Shown: positions 44,923 to 53,465 of the stretch, in pieces
How the letters are laid out: each line of letters starts with the position of its first letter
Numbering within the stretch: position 1 is the first letter of the stretch
DNA from: Syntrophomonas palmitatica JCM 14374
GTDB taxonomy: Bacteria; Bacillota; Syntrophomonadia; Syntrophomonadales; Syntrophomonadaceae
DNA length: 64,000 nucleotides
Reading direction: 5' to 3'
Assembly: GCF_001311885.1 (NCBI RefSeq)
Contig: NZ_BBCE01000018.1
Coordinates: 1-64,000, forward strand
The notes under the pieces: generated by a model
The model's database searches: none
What the model was told of the DNA's origin: nothing
What the model saw: the letters and a program-made list of their open reading frames with translations, nothing else
Position numbers and translations under genes: made by a program

Positions 44923-46152
44923 TCAGAACAAAGACAGCTGCACCGCTTGAGGCTGCGGCGGGGCTAAAATCCTGCGCACCGTCAAGGGGTCAAAGGGTTT
45001 ATTTCCGGAATAAACGCCTTTGCAGGTGATAAAATACTGGGCTCTTTTATAAGCTACCCCCAGCTTTTTTAAATCATCAGCAGAGATATAGGCCAGCCGG
45101 CGCTGGGACATAATGCGCCGGGCTGATTTTACCCCGATCCCCGGAACCCTTAGCAGCTCTTCATAACTGGCCCGGTTAATCTCCAGCGGGAAATACTCCG
45201 GATGACGCAAAGCCCATGACATCTTGGGATCAACATCTGTTTCCAGGTAGGCATGAGATGGGTCGACTATTTCATCTACTGTAAAATGGTAGTAACGCAG
45301 GAGCCAGTCAGATTGGTATAAACGATGCTCCCGTAAAAGAGGCGGAGCGGTAGCAAGTGACGGAAGATTAGAATCTTCATTAACCGGAACATAGGCCGAA
45401 TAATAAACACGTTTCAATTTATAATTCTGGTACAGGTTCTGGGTGGTCTGCAGGATGGTCAAATCTGAATCCTGGCTGGCTCCGATGATCATCTGGGTGG
45501 ACTGGCCGGCAGGTGCAAATTTGGGAGTATGGCGGAAATGTCTGCGGTCTTCCCTATTTATGATAATCTGTTCTTTCACCTGTTTCATAGGTGAATAAAC
45601 CATAGGGAGGGATTTCTGCGGCGCCATTAAGCGCAGGCTCTCTTCACTGGGCTGTTCAATGTTTACACTCATCCTATCGGCCAGCAGCCCGGCCTGATAA
45701 ACCAAATTCGGGTCAGCGCCCGGGATGATTTTAATATGTATATATCCGAAAAACTCATATCTTTGGCGAAGCTCGGTCAGAACCTGAATGACCTTCTCCA
45801 TGGTGTAGTTAGGAGATTTTTCCACAGCGGAACTAAGAAACAATCCTTCGATATAATTACGCCGGTAGAATTGCATAGTCAGATCAGCAATCTCCCGGGC
45901 GGTAAAACTCGCGCGGGGTACGTCATTAGAACGCCGGTTGACGCAATAGCGGCAATCATAAATACAATCGTTGCTCAATAGTACCTTGAGCAACGATATG
46001 CAGCGTCCATCCTCTGACCAGGCATGGCATATCCCGCATGATACGGTGCTGCCCATTCCTCCCGCATTACCCCGCGAAATCCCGCTGGAGGCGCAGGACA
46101 CATCATATTTAGCCGCTCCGGTTAAAACCGAAAGCTTCGTCATTGTATCCAC
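44923..46152 (-). CDS. TIGR03916-type radical SAM protein with helix-hairpin-helix and clamp motif
   Basis: The start is probably GTG 46152, which has GAGGTGAG before it; GTG 46161 is possible. The radical SAM CxxxCxxC is CIYDCRYC. A helix-hairpin-helix follows (LLRVPGIGVKSARRIM, about residues 325-340) for DNA binding. The last residues are VQLSLF, a near-consensus QLxLF beta-clamp binding peptide. Family TIGR03916 is described as a putative DNA modification or repair radical SAM protein. It forms an operon with the TIGR03915 gene. The reaction is unknown. Confidence 0.87.
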   Translation of the reverse strand: MDTMTKLSVLTGAAKYDVSCASSGISRGNAGGMGSTVSCGICHAWSEDGRCISLLKVLLSNDCIYDCRYCVNRRSNDVPRASFTAREIADLTMQFYRRNYIEGLFLSSAVEKSPNYTMEKVIQVLTELRQRYEFFGYIHIKIIPGADPNLVYQAGLLADRMSVNIEQPSEESLRLMAPQKSLPMVYSPMKQVKEQIIINREDRRHFRHTPKFAPAGQSTQMIIGASQDSDLTILQTTQNLYQNYKLKRVYYSAYVPVNEDSNLPSLATAPPLLREHRLYQSDWLLRYYHFTVDEIVDPSHAYLETDVDPKMSWALRHPEYFPLEINRASYEELLRVPGIGVKSARRIMSQRRLAYISADDLKKLGVAYKRAQYFITCKGVYSGNKPFDPLTVRRILAPPQPQAVQLSLF

Positions 46153-46310
46153 AAAACTCACCTCAAAGCTGTATAGATTACTTTAGTATAGCATTATTAC
46201 AGCGATGAGGCAAACGTTTGTTCTGTGTGCATGCTTGACTAAAGCCAATACTGACAACCTTGTCCCGCTTTATTCCATATTTAATCGAAAAACTGCCATA
46301 TGATTTGTGT

Positions 46311-47591
46311 TTAGCGAAATCTTTTTCCGATTAGCTTGGCGTTAACCGACTCATCAAAATCAAAAGTCGCAAAATAGTCGGCCGGAGTCTCGGCGCGCCT
46401 TATAAGTTGCGCCGTTCCGTCCTCTCTCAGCAGCACTTCAGCTGAGCGTAACTTCCCATTATAATTGTATCCCATTGCATAGCCGTGCGCGCCGGTATCA
46501 TGAATTACGACCAGATCTCCAATATCAACTTTAGGCAGCATACGGTCAATAGCGAATTTATCATTGTTTTCGCATAGTCCGCCAGTAACATCGTACATAT
46601 GATCAGCAGGCAGGTCTTCCTTACCCATAACAGTTATATGGTGATAGGCCTTATACATGGCCGGTCTCATGAGGTTGGCGGCGCAGGCGTCCAGACCCAC
46701 GTAATTTTTATGGATGTTCTTATGATGAATGGCCGTAGTTACGAGGCAGCCATAGGGACCAGTCATATAACGTCCCAATTCAGTATAGATAGCAATGTCC
46801 TCCATACCCGCAGGAACCAGGATTTCCTCATAAACCTGACGCACCCCGTCGGCGATTGCAAAAATATCGGCAGCCTCCTGTTCCGGACGATAAGGTATGC
46901 CAATACCCCCTGAGAAATTTATAAAGGCTATATGCGCCCCTGTTTCCCGTTTCAGTTCTACCGCCGTTTGGAACAATATGCGAGCCAATGTCGGGTAGTA
47001 GTTATTATCAGTATTGTTGCTGGCCAGGAATGCATGCAGGCCAAAATGCTTGACACCTTTGCCCTGCAGAATTTTGAACCCGTCAGTCAGCTGCCGGCGT
47101 GTAAAACCGTATTTGGCCTCACCGGGCGTATCCATAATCTGATTGTTTATAACAAAATCACCGCCGGGATTGTAACGGCAACTAATGGTTTCCGGTATCC
47201 CCGCAACCTTCTCCAAAAAGTCTATGTGGGTAATGTCATCCAGGTTGATAGTAGCGTTCAGCCGCCGGGCCAGTATGAAATCTTCGCGAGGCGTAACATT
47301 TGATGAAAACATGATGTCGCTTCCTTCAAAACCACAAGCGTCACTTAACATAAGTTCCGTATAAGATGAACAATCTACCCCGCATCCCTCTTCTTTCAAT
47401 ATCTTAAGCAGGGTGGGATTAGGCGTGGCTTTGACCGCAAAAAACTCCTTGAAACCGGGATTCCAAGAAAAGGCCTCGTACAAACGGCGCGCATTTTCCC
47501 TAATGCCCTTCTCATCATAAAGATGAAACGGAGTGGGATACTCTTTGACAATATCCCTTAATTGATCTAATTCAACGAATATCTTCTTCAT
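46311..47591 (-). CDS. lysA: Diaminopimelate decarboxylase
   Basis: LysA decarboxylates meso-diaminopimelate to lysine using PLP. The 426-residue protein has EFFAVKATPNPTLLKILKEEGCGVDC with the PLP-binding lysine, KYGFTRRQL, GLHAFLASN, INFSGGIGIPY and ELGRYMTGPYGCLV, and the late GGLCENNDKFA and IHDTGAHGYAMGYNYNG, where Cys and Tyr act in trans. Family assignment is good, though the related carboxynorspermidine and D-ornithine decarboxylases share the fold. RBS GGAGG precedes ATG 47591. Confidence 0.9.
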   Translation of the reverse strand: MKKIFVELDQLRDIVKEYPTPFHLYDEKGIRENARRLYEAFSWNPGFKEFFAVKATPNPTLLKILKEEGCGVDCSSYTELMLSDACGFEGSDIMFSSNVTPREDFILARRLNATINLDDITHIDFLEKVAGIPETISCRYNPGGDFVINNQIMDTPGEAKYGFTRRQLTDGFKILQGKGVKHFGLHAFLASNNTDNNYYPTLARILFQTAVELKRETGAHIAFINFSGGIGIPYRPEQEAADIFAIADGVRQVYEEILVPAGMEDIAIYTELGRYMTGPYGCLVTTAIHHKNIHKNYVGLDACAANLMRPAMYKAYHHITVMGKEDLPADHMYDVTGGLCENNDKFAIDRMLPKVDIGDLVVIHDTGAHGYAMGYNYNGKLRSAEVLLREDGTAQLIRRAETPADYFATFDFDESVNAKLIGKRFR

Positions 47592-47615
47592 GATTTACCT
47601 CCAAAGTAACATTGT

Positions 47616-47645
47616 TATATCGCATTTTAACATAGGATTTGTCAA
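47616..47645 (-). promoter_or_regulatory. Possible promoter for lysA
   Basis: On the minus strand TTGACA (47640-47645) and GATATA (47616-47621) are 18 bp apart, 24 bases before the lysA start. There is no room for a lysine riboswitch between it and the gene. Confidence 0.4.
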
Positions 47646-47867
47646 TTTGAGTTGTATACTTGTTGATTTCTCAGGGAGGGAGCAGGTAATTTACGATTCA
47701 TCGCTGGCAAATATTCTTTTAATATTTACTATTTCCTTGTTTATCACGTTAAAACGCTAGAAGCCTGTCCGAAACCACACATATTTGAAGGCCAGCGTCC
47801 GCGGCATATTTCCCGCCCAGGCCGGTTAAGATAAAAACAGGTTTATAATAGACGCGGAGAATACAGC

Positions 47868-48752
47868 ATGCATGTGATAGAAACTAACAAACTGACCAAA
47901 TATTATGGACAGGCCCGGGGGATTATTGAGGTCAGCTTTGAGGTGCAGGAAGGAGAAATATTCGGGTTCATCGGGCCCAACGGGGCTGGTAAATCCACTA
48001 CCATCAGAACCCTTCTGGGACTAATATATCCAACCAGCGGATCAGCAAAAATATTCGGCAGGGATTGCATCAAAGAAGGACCGGAAATCAGACGGCAAAT
48101 AGGCTATCTACCTTCCGAGGTGTACTATTATGACAATATGAAGGTTATCGACCTGTTAAAGTATTCCGCCAGTTTTTATCCCCATACAAACAGCAAACGT
48201 ATTTATGAATTAGCTAAAATAATGGATTTGGATGTAAACAAAAAGATTGACGATCTCTCCTATGGCAGTAAAAAGAAAGTCGGAATAGTACAAGGCCTGC
48301 TGCACCGCCCCAAACTCATCATTTTGGACGAACCGACCGGGGGGCTGGACCCCCTCATGCAACACAGGTTCTTTGAACTGATTCGTGAAGAAAACCAAAA
48401 CGGAGTTACCGTTCTTTTCTCATCGCATATTTTGAGCGAGGTACAGAAAATATGTACACGGGTAGGCATAATTAAAGAAGGATCCATGGTTAAAATCGAA
48501 GATATTAATGAACTGGGACAAAAAAATTACAAGCGATTCAAGGTTGAAATGGCGGAACCGGTTATGGCGGATTATTTTGATCTGGCGGGAATTGAAAGTT
48601 TATCTGTGCATGAAAAGACGGTAAGCTTCCTTTATAACGGTGATATCAATAAAATCATTGCCAAACTATATACGAGAAAAATAAACAACCTTATTGTAGA
48701 AGAACCTTCATTGGAGGAGATATTCATGCACTATTATGAAAAGGAAGCCTAA
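47868..48752 (+). CDS. ABC transporter ATP-binding protein
   Basis: The 294-residue ATPase has the Walker A GPNGAGKSTTIRTLLGL, the signature LSYGSKKKVGIVQGLL and Walker B IILDEPTGGLDPL, followed by FSSHILSEVQ. It drives export by the two permeases encoded behind it. The C-terminal extension of about 70 residues is common in such antibiotic- or lipid-exporter ATPases. ATG 47868 follows GCGGAGA. Confidence 0.9.
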   Translation: MHVIETNKLTKYYGQARGIIEVSFEVQEGEIFGFIGPNGAGKSTTIRTLLGLIYPTSGSAKIFGRDCIKEGPEIRRQIGYLPSEVYYYDNMKVIDLLKYSASFYPHTNSKRIYELAKIMDLDVNKKIDDLSYGSKKKVGIVQGLLHRPKLIILDEPTGGLDPLMQHRFFELIREENQNGVTVLFSSHILSEVQKICTRVGIIKEGSMVKIEDINELGQKNYKRFKVEMAEPVMADYFDLAGIESLSVHEKTVSFLYNGDINKIIAKLYTRKINNLIVEEPSLEEIFMHYYEKEA

Positions 48753-48756
48753 TCTT

Positions 48757-49552
48757 ATGAATATTTACTGTCACGAGCTGAAGATGTCAATACGTTCCAT
48801 GCTCTATTGGACCCTGGGAATGATCCTGGGATTGTGGTTCTTCATGATGATGTTTTCCGCCGTATCACAAGACGCTGCTTTAATCAGTAAAATCGCCAGC
48901 CAATTTCCGCCCGAGGTAGTACGGGCCATGGGATTGACCACCCTGGACTTGACTACCGTATTGGTTTTTACGGTTATATATTCATGTTTATCCTGCTGGT
49001 CTCTTCGGTCTACGCTCTGAAGTCCGGCATGTCAGCCTTATCAGAGGAAATCCGCGTCAAAACCGCCGATTTTTTATTATCCAAGCCCGTTTCTCGCAAT
49101 GCCATAGTAACTGCCAAAGGGTTGAGTGTATTAACGCTTTTAGGGCTGCAAACCGTCCTATATTTTTTTGGCGCACTAATTATTGTGCAGGTAATAGCTG
49201 CTCAACCTTTTAATAAATCTGTCTTTGTATTGATAAATCTTAGTCTATTCCTGGTAGGACTTTTTTTTGCCGGCTTGGGACTCTTTCTTTCAGTCGTGAT
49301 TAGAAAGATTAAGAACGTACTGCCGCTTGCGCTGGGTATAGTTTTCGGTTTTGCCGTTTTACAAATGTTGAATCAATCCCTGACTGATCCGGTGCTGGCA
49401 TATTTCACGCCCTTTGCCTATTTCGATATTGCCAGGATTATCACGCCAAGGCCTATGAAACTGCTTATGTATTAAGTGATGCAGTTTTATCTGTATTTTT
49501 TATTTTGCTAACATTCATCATCTACCAGCATAAGGATATTCCATCGTTATAG
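48757..49552 (+). CDS. ABC transporter permease (two frameshifts as sequenced)
   Basis: ATG 48757 starts MNIYCHELKMSIRSMLYW. Two bases are missing as written: one T near 48968 and one G near 49444. Restoring them gives LVFYGYIFMFILLVSSVYALKSGMSALSEE and ITAKAYETAYVLSDAVLSVFF. The restored 265-residue protein has six or so hydrophobic helices and matches the size of the next permease. An ADFLLSKPVSRN segment is shared with it, pointing to duplication. The substrate is unknown. Confidence 0.82.
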
Positions 49553-49584
49553 TTTACTAAAAAAAACCTGAAAGCAGGTACACC

Positions 49585-50379
49585 ATGAATATAGTATTAA
49601 GAGAGCTGCGCTCCAACTTAACATCGCTGGTTATATGGTGTTTGGCCATGATTATTCTGATTGCTATTGGTATGGTCAAATTTGCAGGCCTTGAAGCGGC
49701 AGGGCAAAGCGCCCACGAATTCCTGAATCAGCTGCCGCCGGTTATAAAAGGTATTTTAGGCATTAATTATTTGGATTTAACTTCTATATCCGGTTTTTAC
49801 GGAATCTTTTTTCTGTATTTCTCACTGCTGGGCGGCACGCATGCCGTTATGCTGGGAGCGGACATCATTTCCAAAGAGGAACGGGACAAAAGCGCCGATT
49901 TTTTATTTGTAAAACCTGTTACCCGCAGTAAAATTATTACCGCCAAGTTAGCTGCGGTTATTATAAATTTGGCGGTATTTAATTTAGTAACCTATTTGGC
50001 GTCGTTGTTCTTCGCGGCTAAATATAACCGGGGCGAACCTATTAACAATCAGATAGGCTACCTGATGATTTCCTTATTCATGCAGCAATTTATTTATGCA
50101 TCCATTGGCCTGACTATATCGGGCCTGGCGAATAACGCTAAGAGAGCGGCCTCTTTGTCCACAGCCTTATTTTTAACCACCTTTTTTCTATCAGCGGCCA
50201 TTGATCTCTATAATAAAATTGATTTTCTGAAATATCTAACCCCTTTCAAATACTTTCCAGTTATCGAGGTTATGAAAGGTTCCTTCAGCTTCATCTTCAT
50301 ATTTTTAACTGCAGCAATAATAACTGCTTGCACAGTGTTAACCTATATCACTTATCAAAAACGTGATATTTATATTTAA
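49585..50379 (+). CDS. ABC transporter permease
   Basis: The 264-residue membrane protein has an ABC-2 type arrangement of hydrophobic helices. The internal SADFLFVKPVTRSKIITAKL parallels the first permease. It lies 32 bases behind it, so ATPase and both permeases form one operon. No substrate can be named from sequence. Confidence 0.85.
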   Translation: MNIVLRELRSNLTSLVIWCLAMIILIAIGMVKFAGLEAAGQSAHEFLNQLPPVIKGILGINYLDLTSISGFYGIFFLYFSLLGGTHAVMLGADIISKEERDKSADFLFVKPVTRSKIITAKLAAVIINLAVFNLVTYLASLFFAAKYNRGEPINNQIGYLMISLFMQQFIYASIGLTISGLANNAKRAASLSTALFLTTFFLSAAIDLYNKIDFLKYLTPFKYFPVIEVMKGSFSFIFIFLTAAIITACTVLTYITYQKRDIYI

Positions 50380-50500
50380 AAAAAGAAGAGCCTTGCAATT
50401 GCCAGGCCAACGCATGTCTTGTCGCTGTTTCCCTTCAAAACAGATTACTCTTTCTTTTTATCGTCACACTTGTCATCTGCGTTTTATTTTATTCGCATAC

Positions 50501-51583
50501 CTAAAAGCTATAGCGGATATATTCATTCTCGCAGGGATGGCCGCAGGTGACATATATAGCTCCTTCCTCGGGAACCATAACAAATGATGCCAGGGTCACT
50601 GACGGGGTAGTGCTGGAATCATCATGACGGCAGATGGAAAGCGGAAAGTTTTCGTGGTTTGCCAGTATCTCCATGGCAGTTTGAGGGGTAATCCGGCCGT
50701 AGTCATTATGCATCAGTCTGCTGATATTTTTGTAACGGTCAAAGCTCTCCGTGGCCATTATCGGGGGCATGTATCCCATCTCCGCCAGATATGCCATCAT
50801 ATCGTCATCTTTAAAACGTTCGGTCAGATAATGGTTGGAGTGCAGTATAAGGTCGTTATCCGGATAAATGATTTCATAATCATTATAGGTGCTTTCAATA
50901 CCGATAATAACACCATTAGAATCAGCCAGATGATAATAGCCCAGGCCGCGGGCCACTTGACTTAGAAGTTTCATAGCATCATGAATATTTTGTTGCCGCA
51001 TCACCCGGGGCATATAACAGGCCAAAGGAAGATTAAAGGCATAATTTTTACCCAAAGTAGCCATGGCGCAAATGCCGTAACCAGCAGAAGAAATGATATA
51101 CTCGGAAGAATTTGCGAAGCTGAGAATATACTGATCTGGACCACCTTCATGGTGGACTTTTAAGAAGTCAATCGTTGCACTAGGTGCCCAGTCGATATTC
51201 TGGCCTAGGATGGTCCTACCGCCAACCGTGGCGTTTCCGGCAGCTGCAAAACCAGTACACAAGCTAATGATGGCCTGGTAATAAAAAAGCAGTTCAAAAA
51301 TACAGCGATTAGTCAAGATTTCCGCAAAACTTAACCCAGTTGCATCCGCCTGGCCTTTCATGATGTCGACCAAATAAGGGTCAAATTGCTGGATTAATGG
51401 CAGGAACTTCGTTGCCATAGCCATAACTTGTTCTTTTTTAACCTGGTACATTAACTCCATATTATTAAAATTGTTTGCGGTAGTCTGATAAAAACTCTCC
51501 CGGCAGCCTTCGCCCCATTGCAATCCGATTTCATAGGCGGTGCCACAGCACTCCACCAGTTTAAATTCTTTGGTTATCTTCAT
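50501..51583 (-). CDS. C45-family (acyl-CoA:6-aminopenicillanate acyltransferase-like) N-terminal nucleophile hydrolase
   Basis: ATG 51583 with AGGAG ten bases upstream is preferred over 51607. The 360-residue protein has the signature ISLCTGFAAAGNATVGGRTILGQNIDW around Cys109, where autocleavage should make the N-terminal Cys nucleophile. Family members hydrolyse linear amides such as choloylglycine, penicillin or N-acyl amino acids. Real substrate unknown. It is followed on the same strand by the small zinc-ribbon gene and the TetR gene, suggesting a module under the repressor, but no shared operator was found upstream of it. Confidence 0.8.
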   Translation of the reverse strand: MKITKEFKLVECCGTAYEIGLQWGEGCRESFYQTTANNFNNMELMYQVKKEQVMAMATKFLPLIQQFDPYLVDIMKGQADATGLSFAEILTNRCIFELLFYYQAIISLCTGFAAAGNATVGGRTILGQNIDWAPSATIDFLKVHHEGGPDQYILSFANSSEYIISSAGYGICAMATLGKNYAFNLPLACYMPRVMRQQNIHDAMKLLSQVARGLGYYHLADSNGVIIGIESTYNDYEIIYPDNDLILHSNHYLTERFKDDDMMAYLAEMGYMPPIMATESFDRYKNISRLMHNDYGRITPQTAMEILANHENFPLSICRHDDSSTTPSVTLASFVMVPEEGAIYVTCGHPCENEYIRYSF

Positions 51584-51631
51584 CAGAAAAACACTCCTCG
51601 TTCCCATATTTTAAATTCCTCAAAATACAAT

Positions 51632-51847
51632 CTACCTGCTCCTGGCACTGAGAATCTTATCAAAGAAGTCAATTGCTTCCGGGGTTAGCCCGGTAACCTT
51701 TTGGCATTCATCCTGTACCATTTTGCTACACTTATCACAGACATGATTTGCACAACGATTGTATTTAATGTCTTTGTAACGGAAATCGGAAAATGGAATC
51801 CCGAATTGCTTTTTGCAGATTGAACATATGGTTGTGTATATGCTCAT
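51632..51847 (-). CDS. Small CxxC zinc-ribbon-like protein
   Basis: ATG 51847 is used; an earlier TTG is possible. The 71-residue product has CSICKKQF and HVCDKCSK, two CxxC pairs with intervening FSDFRYKDIKYNRC. It closely resembles the C-terminal part of the TetR protein encoded upstream, including VTGLTPEAIDF. It likely binds zinc and could be a free copy of that domain, possibly interfering with or sensing with the repressor. Confidence 0.7.
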   Translation of the reverse strand: MSIYTTICSICKKQFGIPFSDFRYKDIKYNRCANHVCDKCSKMVQDECQKVTGLTPEAIDFFDKILSARSR

Positions 51848-52008
51848 CACTCCCAACGTTTACGGGCTTTTAGTTCACCCCTTACTGGCGTTTTTGTTAT
51901 TTTATTCCAGGAATTTAGGGCGCAAAATATCTGTGCGTTGCAAACCGCTCCTCCGTGGCCTGCCGCAATTACCCTGGGTTTATCCCTATCTGTAAAGTTG
52001 AACCCGCG

Positions 52009-52920
52009 TTATTTCTTTTTAGTTAGTTTTTTACTTTGAGCCGTCTTTTGTCCTGGGAACAGTCTCTCCCAAATGTCGATCAGTTCTGGGGTAAGTCCGG
52101 TGATCAGTTGAGCTTCATCTTGAATCGTTTTACCGCAATCATCGCAGACGTGAAAAGCTCCGCGGTTGTATTTTATGTCTTTGTAACGGAAATCTGTAAA
52201 GGGGATTTGGAAATCCTTTTTGCAGATCAGGCATTCAGCTTTATATTCATCCAGCCCTTCCTGATAGGGGCTAGACTTTGAAGATCTGGGTTTTGTTTTC
52301 CTATTCAGCCATTCATCGTTTTCCTCAAAGTCTGATCTGGCCCTAAATCCGAGCCAAAAATCTTTCCAAACTGCTCGAATCCATTCCTCTTCGGATTTGG
52401 GGGTGGCAATCATCCAGTTTAAAAGTCCTTCTTTCATGGCTCGAAAGGTAAACATCAGTTTGGCAGGATCATCCCTGCGGATGATTCCCTCTTCCATGCC
52501 CTGAAAAAATAACGCTTCCATCTGGGTTCTGAAAAAAAGTTCACGTTGAGCAAGGTCTTTCCAGAACTCTTCGCGTAACACATCGGGAGTAAAGAGGGTA
52601 ATCTGGTTCCAAAACGCCTGGCTCTCAGGATTTCTGTAGAAATACAGGATTTCTTCTTCAAAGATATAAAACAGCCTTTCAGCCAGCTTCATGTCCTTTG
52701 AATCACCAATGACCCGTTCCATAAGCTTTACATAATCATCGGCCACATCCTGATAAACGGCAAAAAACAGATCCTCCTTCCCCTTATAATGGTTGTAGAT
52801 AGATGCTTTATTGATTCCGACTGCTTCAGCTATTTCCTGCATGGTGGCCCCTTCGTAACCTTTGTTTGCAAAGATAGAAAGGGCGGCCTCTCTGATCCTT
52901 TCTTTGGTGTTTAATTTCAT
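52009..52920 (-). CDS. TetR-family repressor with C-terminal zinc-ribbon domain
   Basis: The N-terminus (about 1-55) is a TetR HTH: NTKERIREAALSIFANKGYEGATMQEIAEAVGINKASIYNHYKGK. A ligand-binding helical core follows, then from about residue 225 a linker and a CLICKKDF...HVCDDCGK zinc-ribbon domain similar to the small protein encoded downstream. It probably represses its own promoter through the palindrome at 52947-52972. The C-terminal fusion is unusual for TetR. The zinc-site cysteines may be metal or redox sensors. Confidence 0.88.
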   Translation of the reverse strand: MKLNTKERIREAALSIFANKGYEGATMQEIAEAVGINKASIYNHYKGKEDLFFAVYQDVADDYVKLMERVIGDSKDMKLAERLFYIFEEEILYFYRNPESQAFWNQITLFTPDVLREEFWKDLAQRELFFRTQMEALFFQGMEEGIIRRDDPAKLMFTFRAMKEGLLNWMIATPKSEEEWIRAVWKDFWLGFRARSDFEENDEWLNRKTKPRSSKSSPYQEGLDEYKAECLICKKDFQIPFTDFRYKDIKYNRGAFHVCDDCGKTIQDEAQLITGLTPELIDIWERLFPGQKTAQSKKLTKKK

Positions 52921-52946
52921 AGTTGTTGTTGCCTCTTTCCGCGGAA

Positions 52947-52972
52947 AAAACTAACAACCGGTTGTTAGTTTT
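52947..52972. promoter_or_regulatory. Perfect palindromic TetR operator
   Basis: The 26-bp sequence is a perfect inverted repeat whose half is AAAACTAACAACC. It lies immediately after the -10 of the promoter at 52973-53001, covering the start point and blocking transcription if bound. This is the size and place expected of a TetR operator. No plus-strand gene follows, so it controls the repressor's own transcript. Confidence 0.85.
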
Positions 52973-53001
52973 AATTTACCACGATTTTTTTTATTGGTCA
53001 A
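52973..53001 (-). promoter_or_regulatory. Promoter of the TetR gene, overlapping its operator
   Basis: On the minus strand TTGACC (52996-53001) and TAAATT (52973-52978) are 17 bp apart, with the palindromic operator directly downstream. Confidence 0.7.
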
Positions 53002-53146
53002 TTAATAAATCCCAGCATCAATTTCTCTCAAAACTAGAATATATCATTTATTTATATAGAGACAAGGGTCCCATCCCATCAGCCATATCAGCCATTTATT
53101 TTATCTTTCAAAATCAATCAAAATCAAGATAGTTGAAAATGATAGG

Positions 53147-53183
53147 TAAAATTAGAACCCCCTTAAAATCAGGGGGTTCTAAT
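53147..53183 (-). terminator. Intrinsic terminator after the small gene at 53215
   Basis: ATTAGAACCCCCT (53151-53163) pairs with AGGGGGTTCTAAT (53171-53183). On the minus strand AATTTTACC follows. It lies about 30 bases beyond the stop of the 46-codon gene. Confidence 0.75.
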
Positions 53184-53214
53184 AGTTTCCTTAAAAGAAT
53201 GTTTTCAAGCCATC

Positions 53215-53355
53215 TTATTTTTTCTTCTTTTTTTTATCAACAGCGGAAACTTTCATGTCGTTTTTCCCGCCTTTTTCAGCCCATTCTTCGCTGGGCACAC
53301 CCCACGTTGGCGATACTTCTTGTTTCTTATGGTTCATATCTTTATTTTCAGCCAC
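53215..53355 (-). CDS. Small Lys-rich protein of unknown function (46 aa)
   Basis: GTG 53355 with AGGAGG eight bases upstream opens MAENKDMNHKKQ and a centre PTWGVPSEEWAEKGG, ending in six lysines. It is between a good ribosome site and a terminator, so it is likely real. No family is recognised. The charged, hydrophilic make-up suggests a small binding or stress protein. Confidence 0.55.
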   Translation of the reverse strand: MAENKDMNHKKQEVSPTWGVPSEEWAEKGGKNDMKVSAVDKKKKKK

Positions 53356-53465
53356 AGACTTCACCTCCTGATAATATTGTTATATATGTTTAGCATTATC
53401 AGGGACAAAGAATTTAATCTGGCAATTAGAGCCAATAATGCTGCGGCGTTCCATTTTGTACACTT

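Noticed and set aside
44090-46152. Uracil-DNA glycosylase domain in the DNA-metabolism pair
   Set aside because: Some relatives carry one, but no UDG motif is visible in either gene here.
47592-47867. Lysine riboswitch (L box) upstream of lysA
   Set aside because: The distance from the promoter-like site to the start is too short and no L-box motif was seen.
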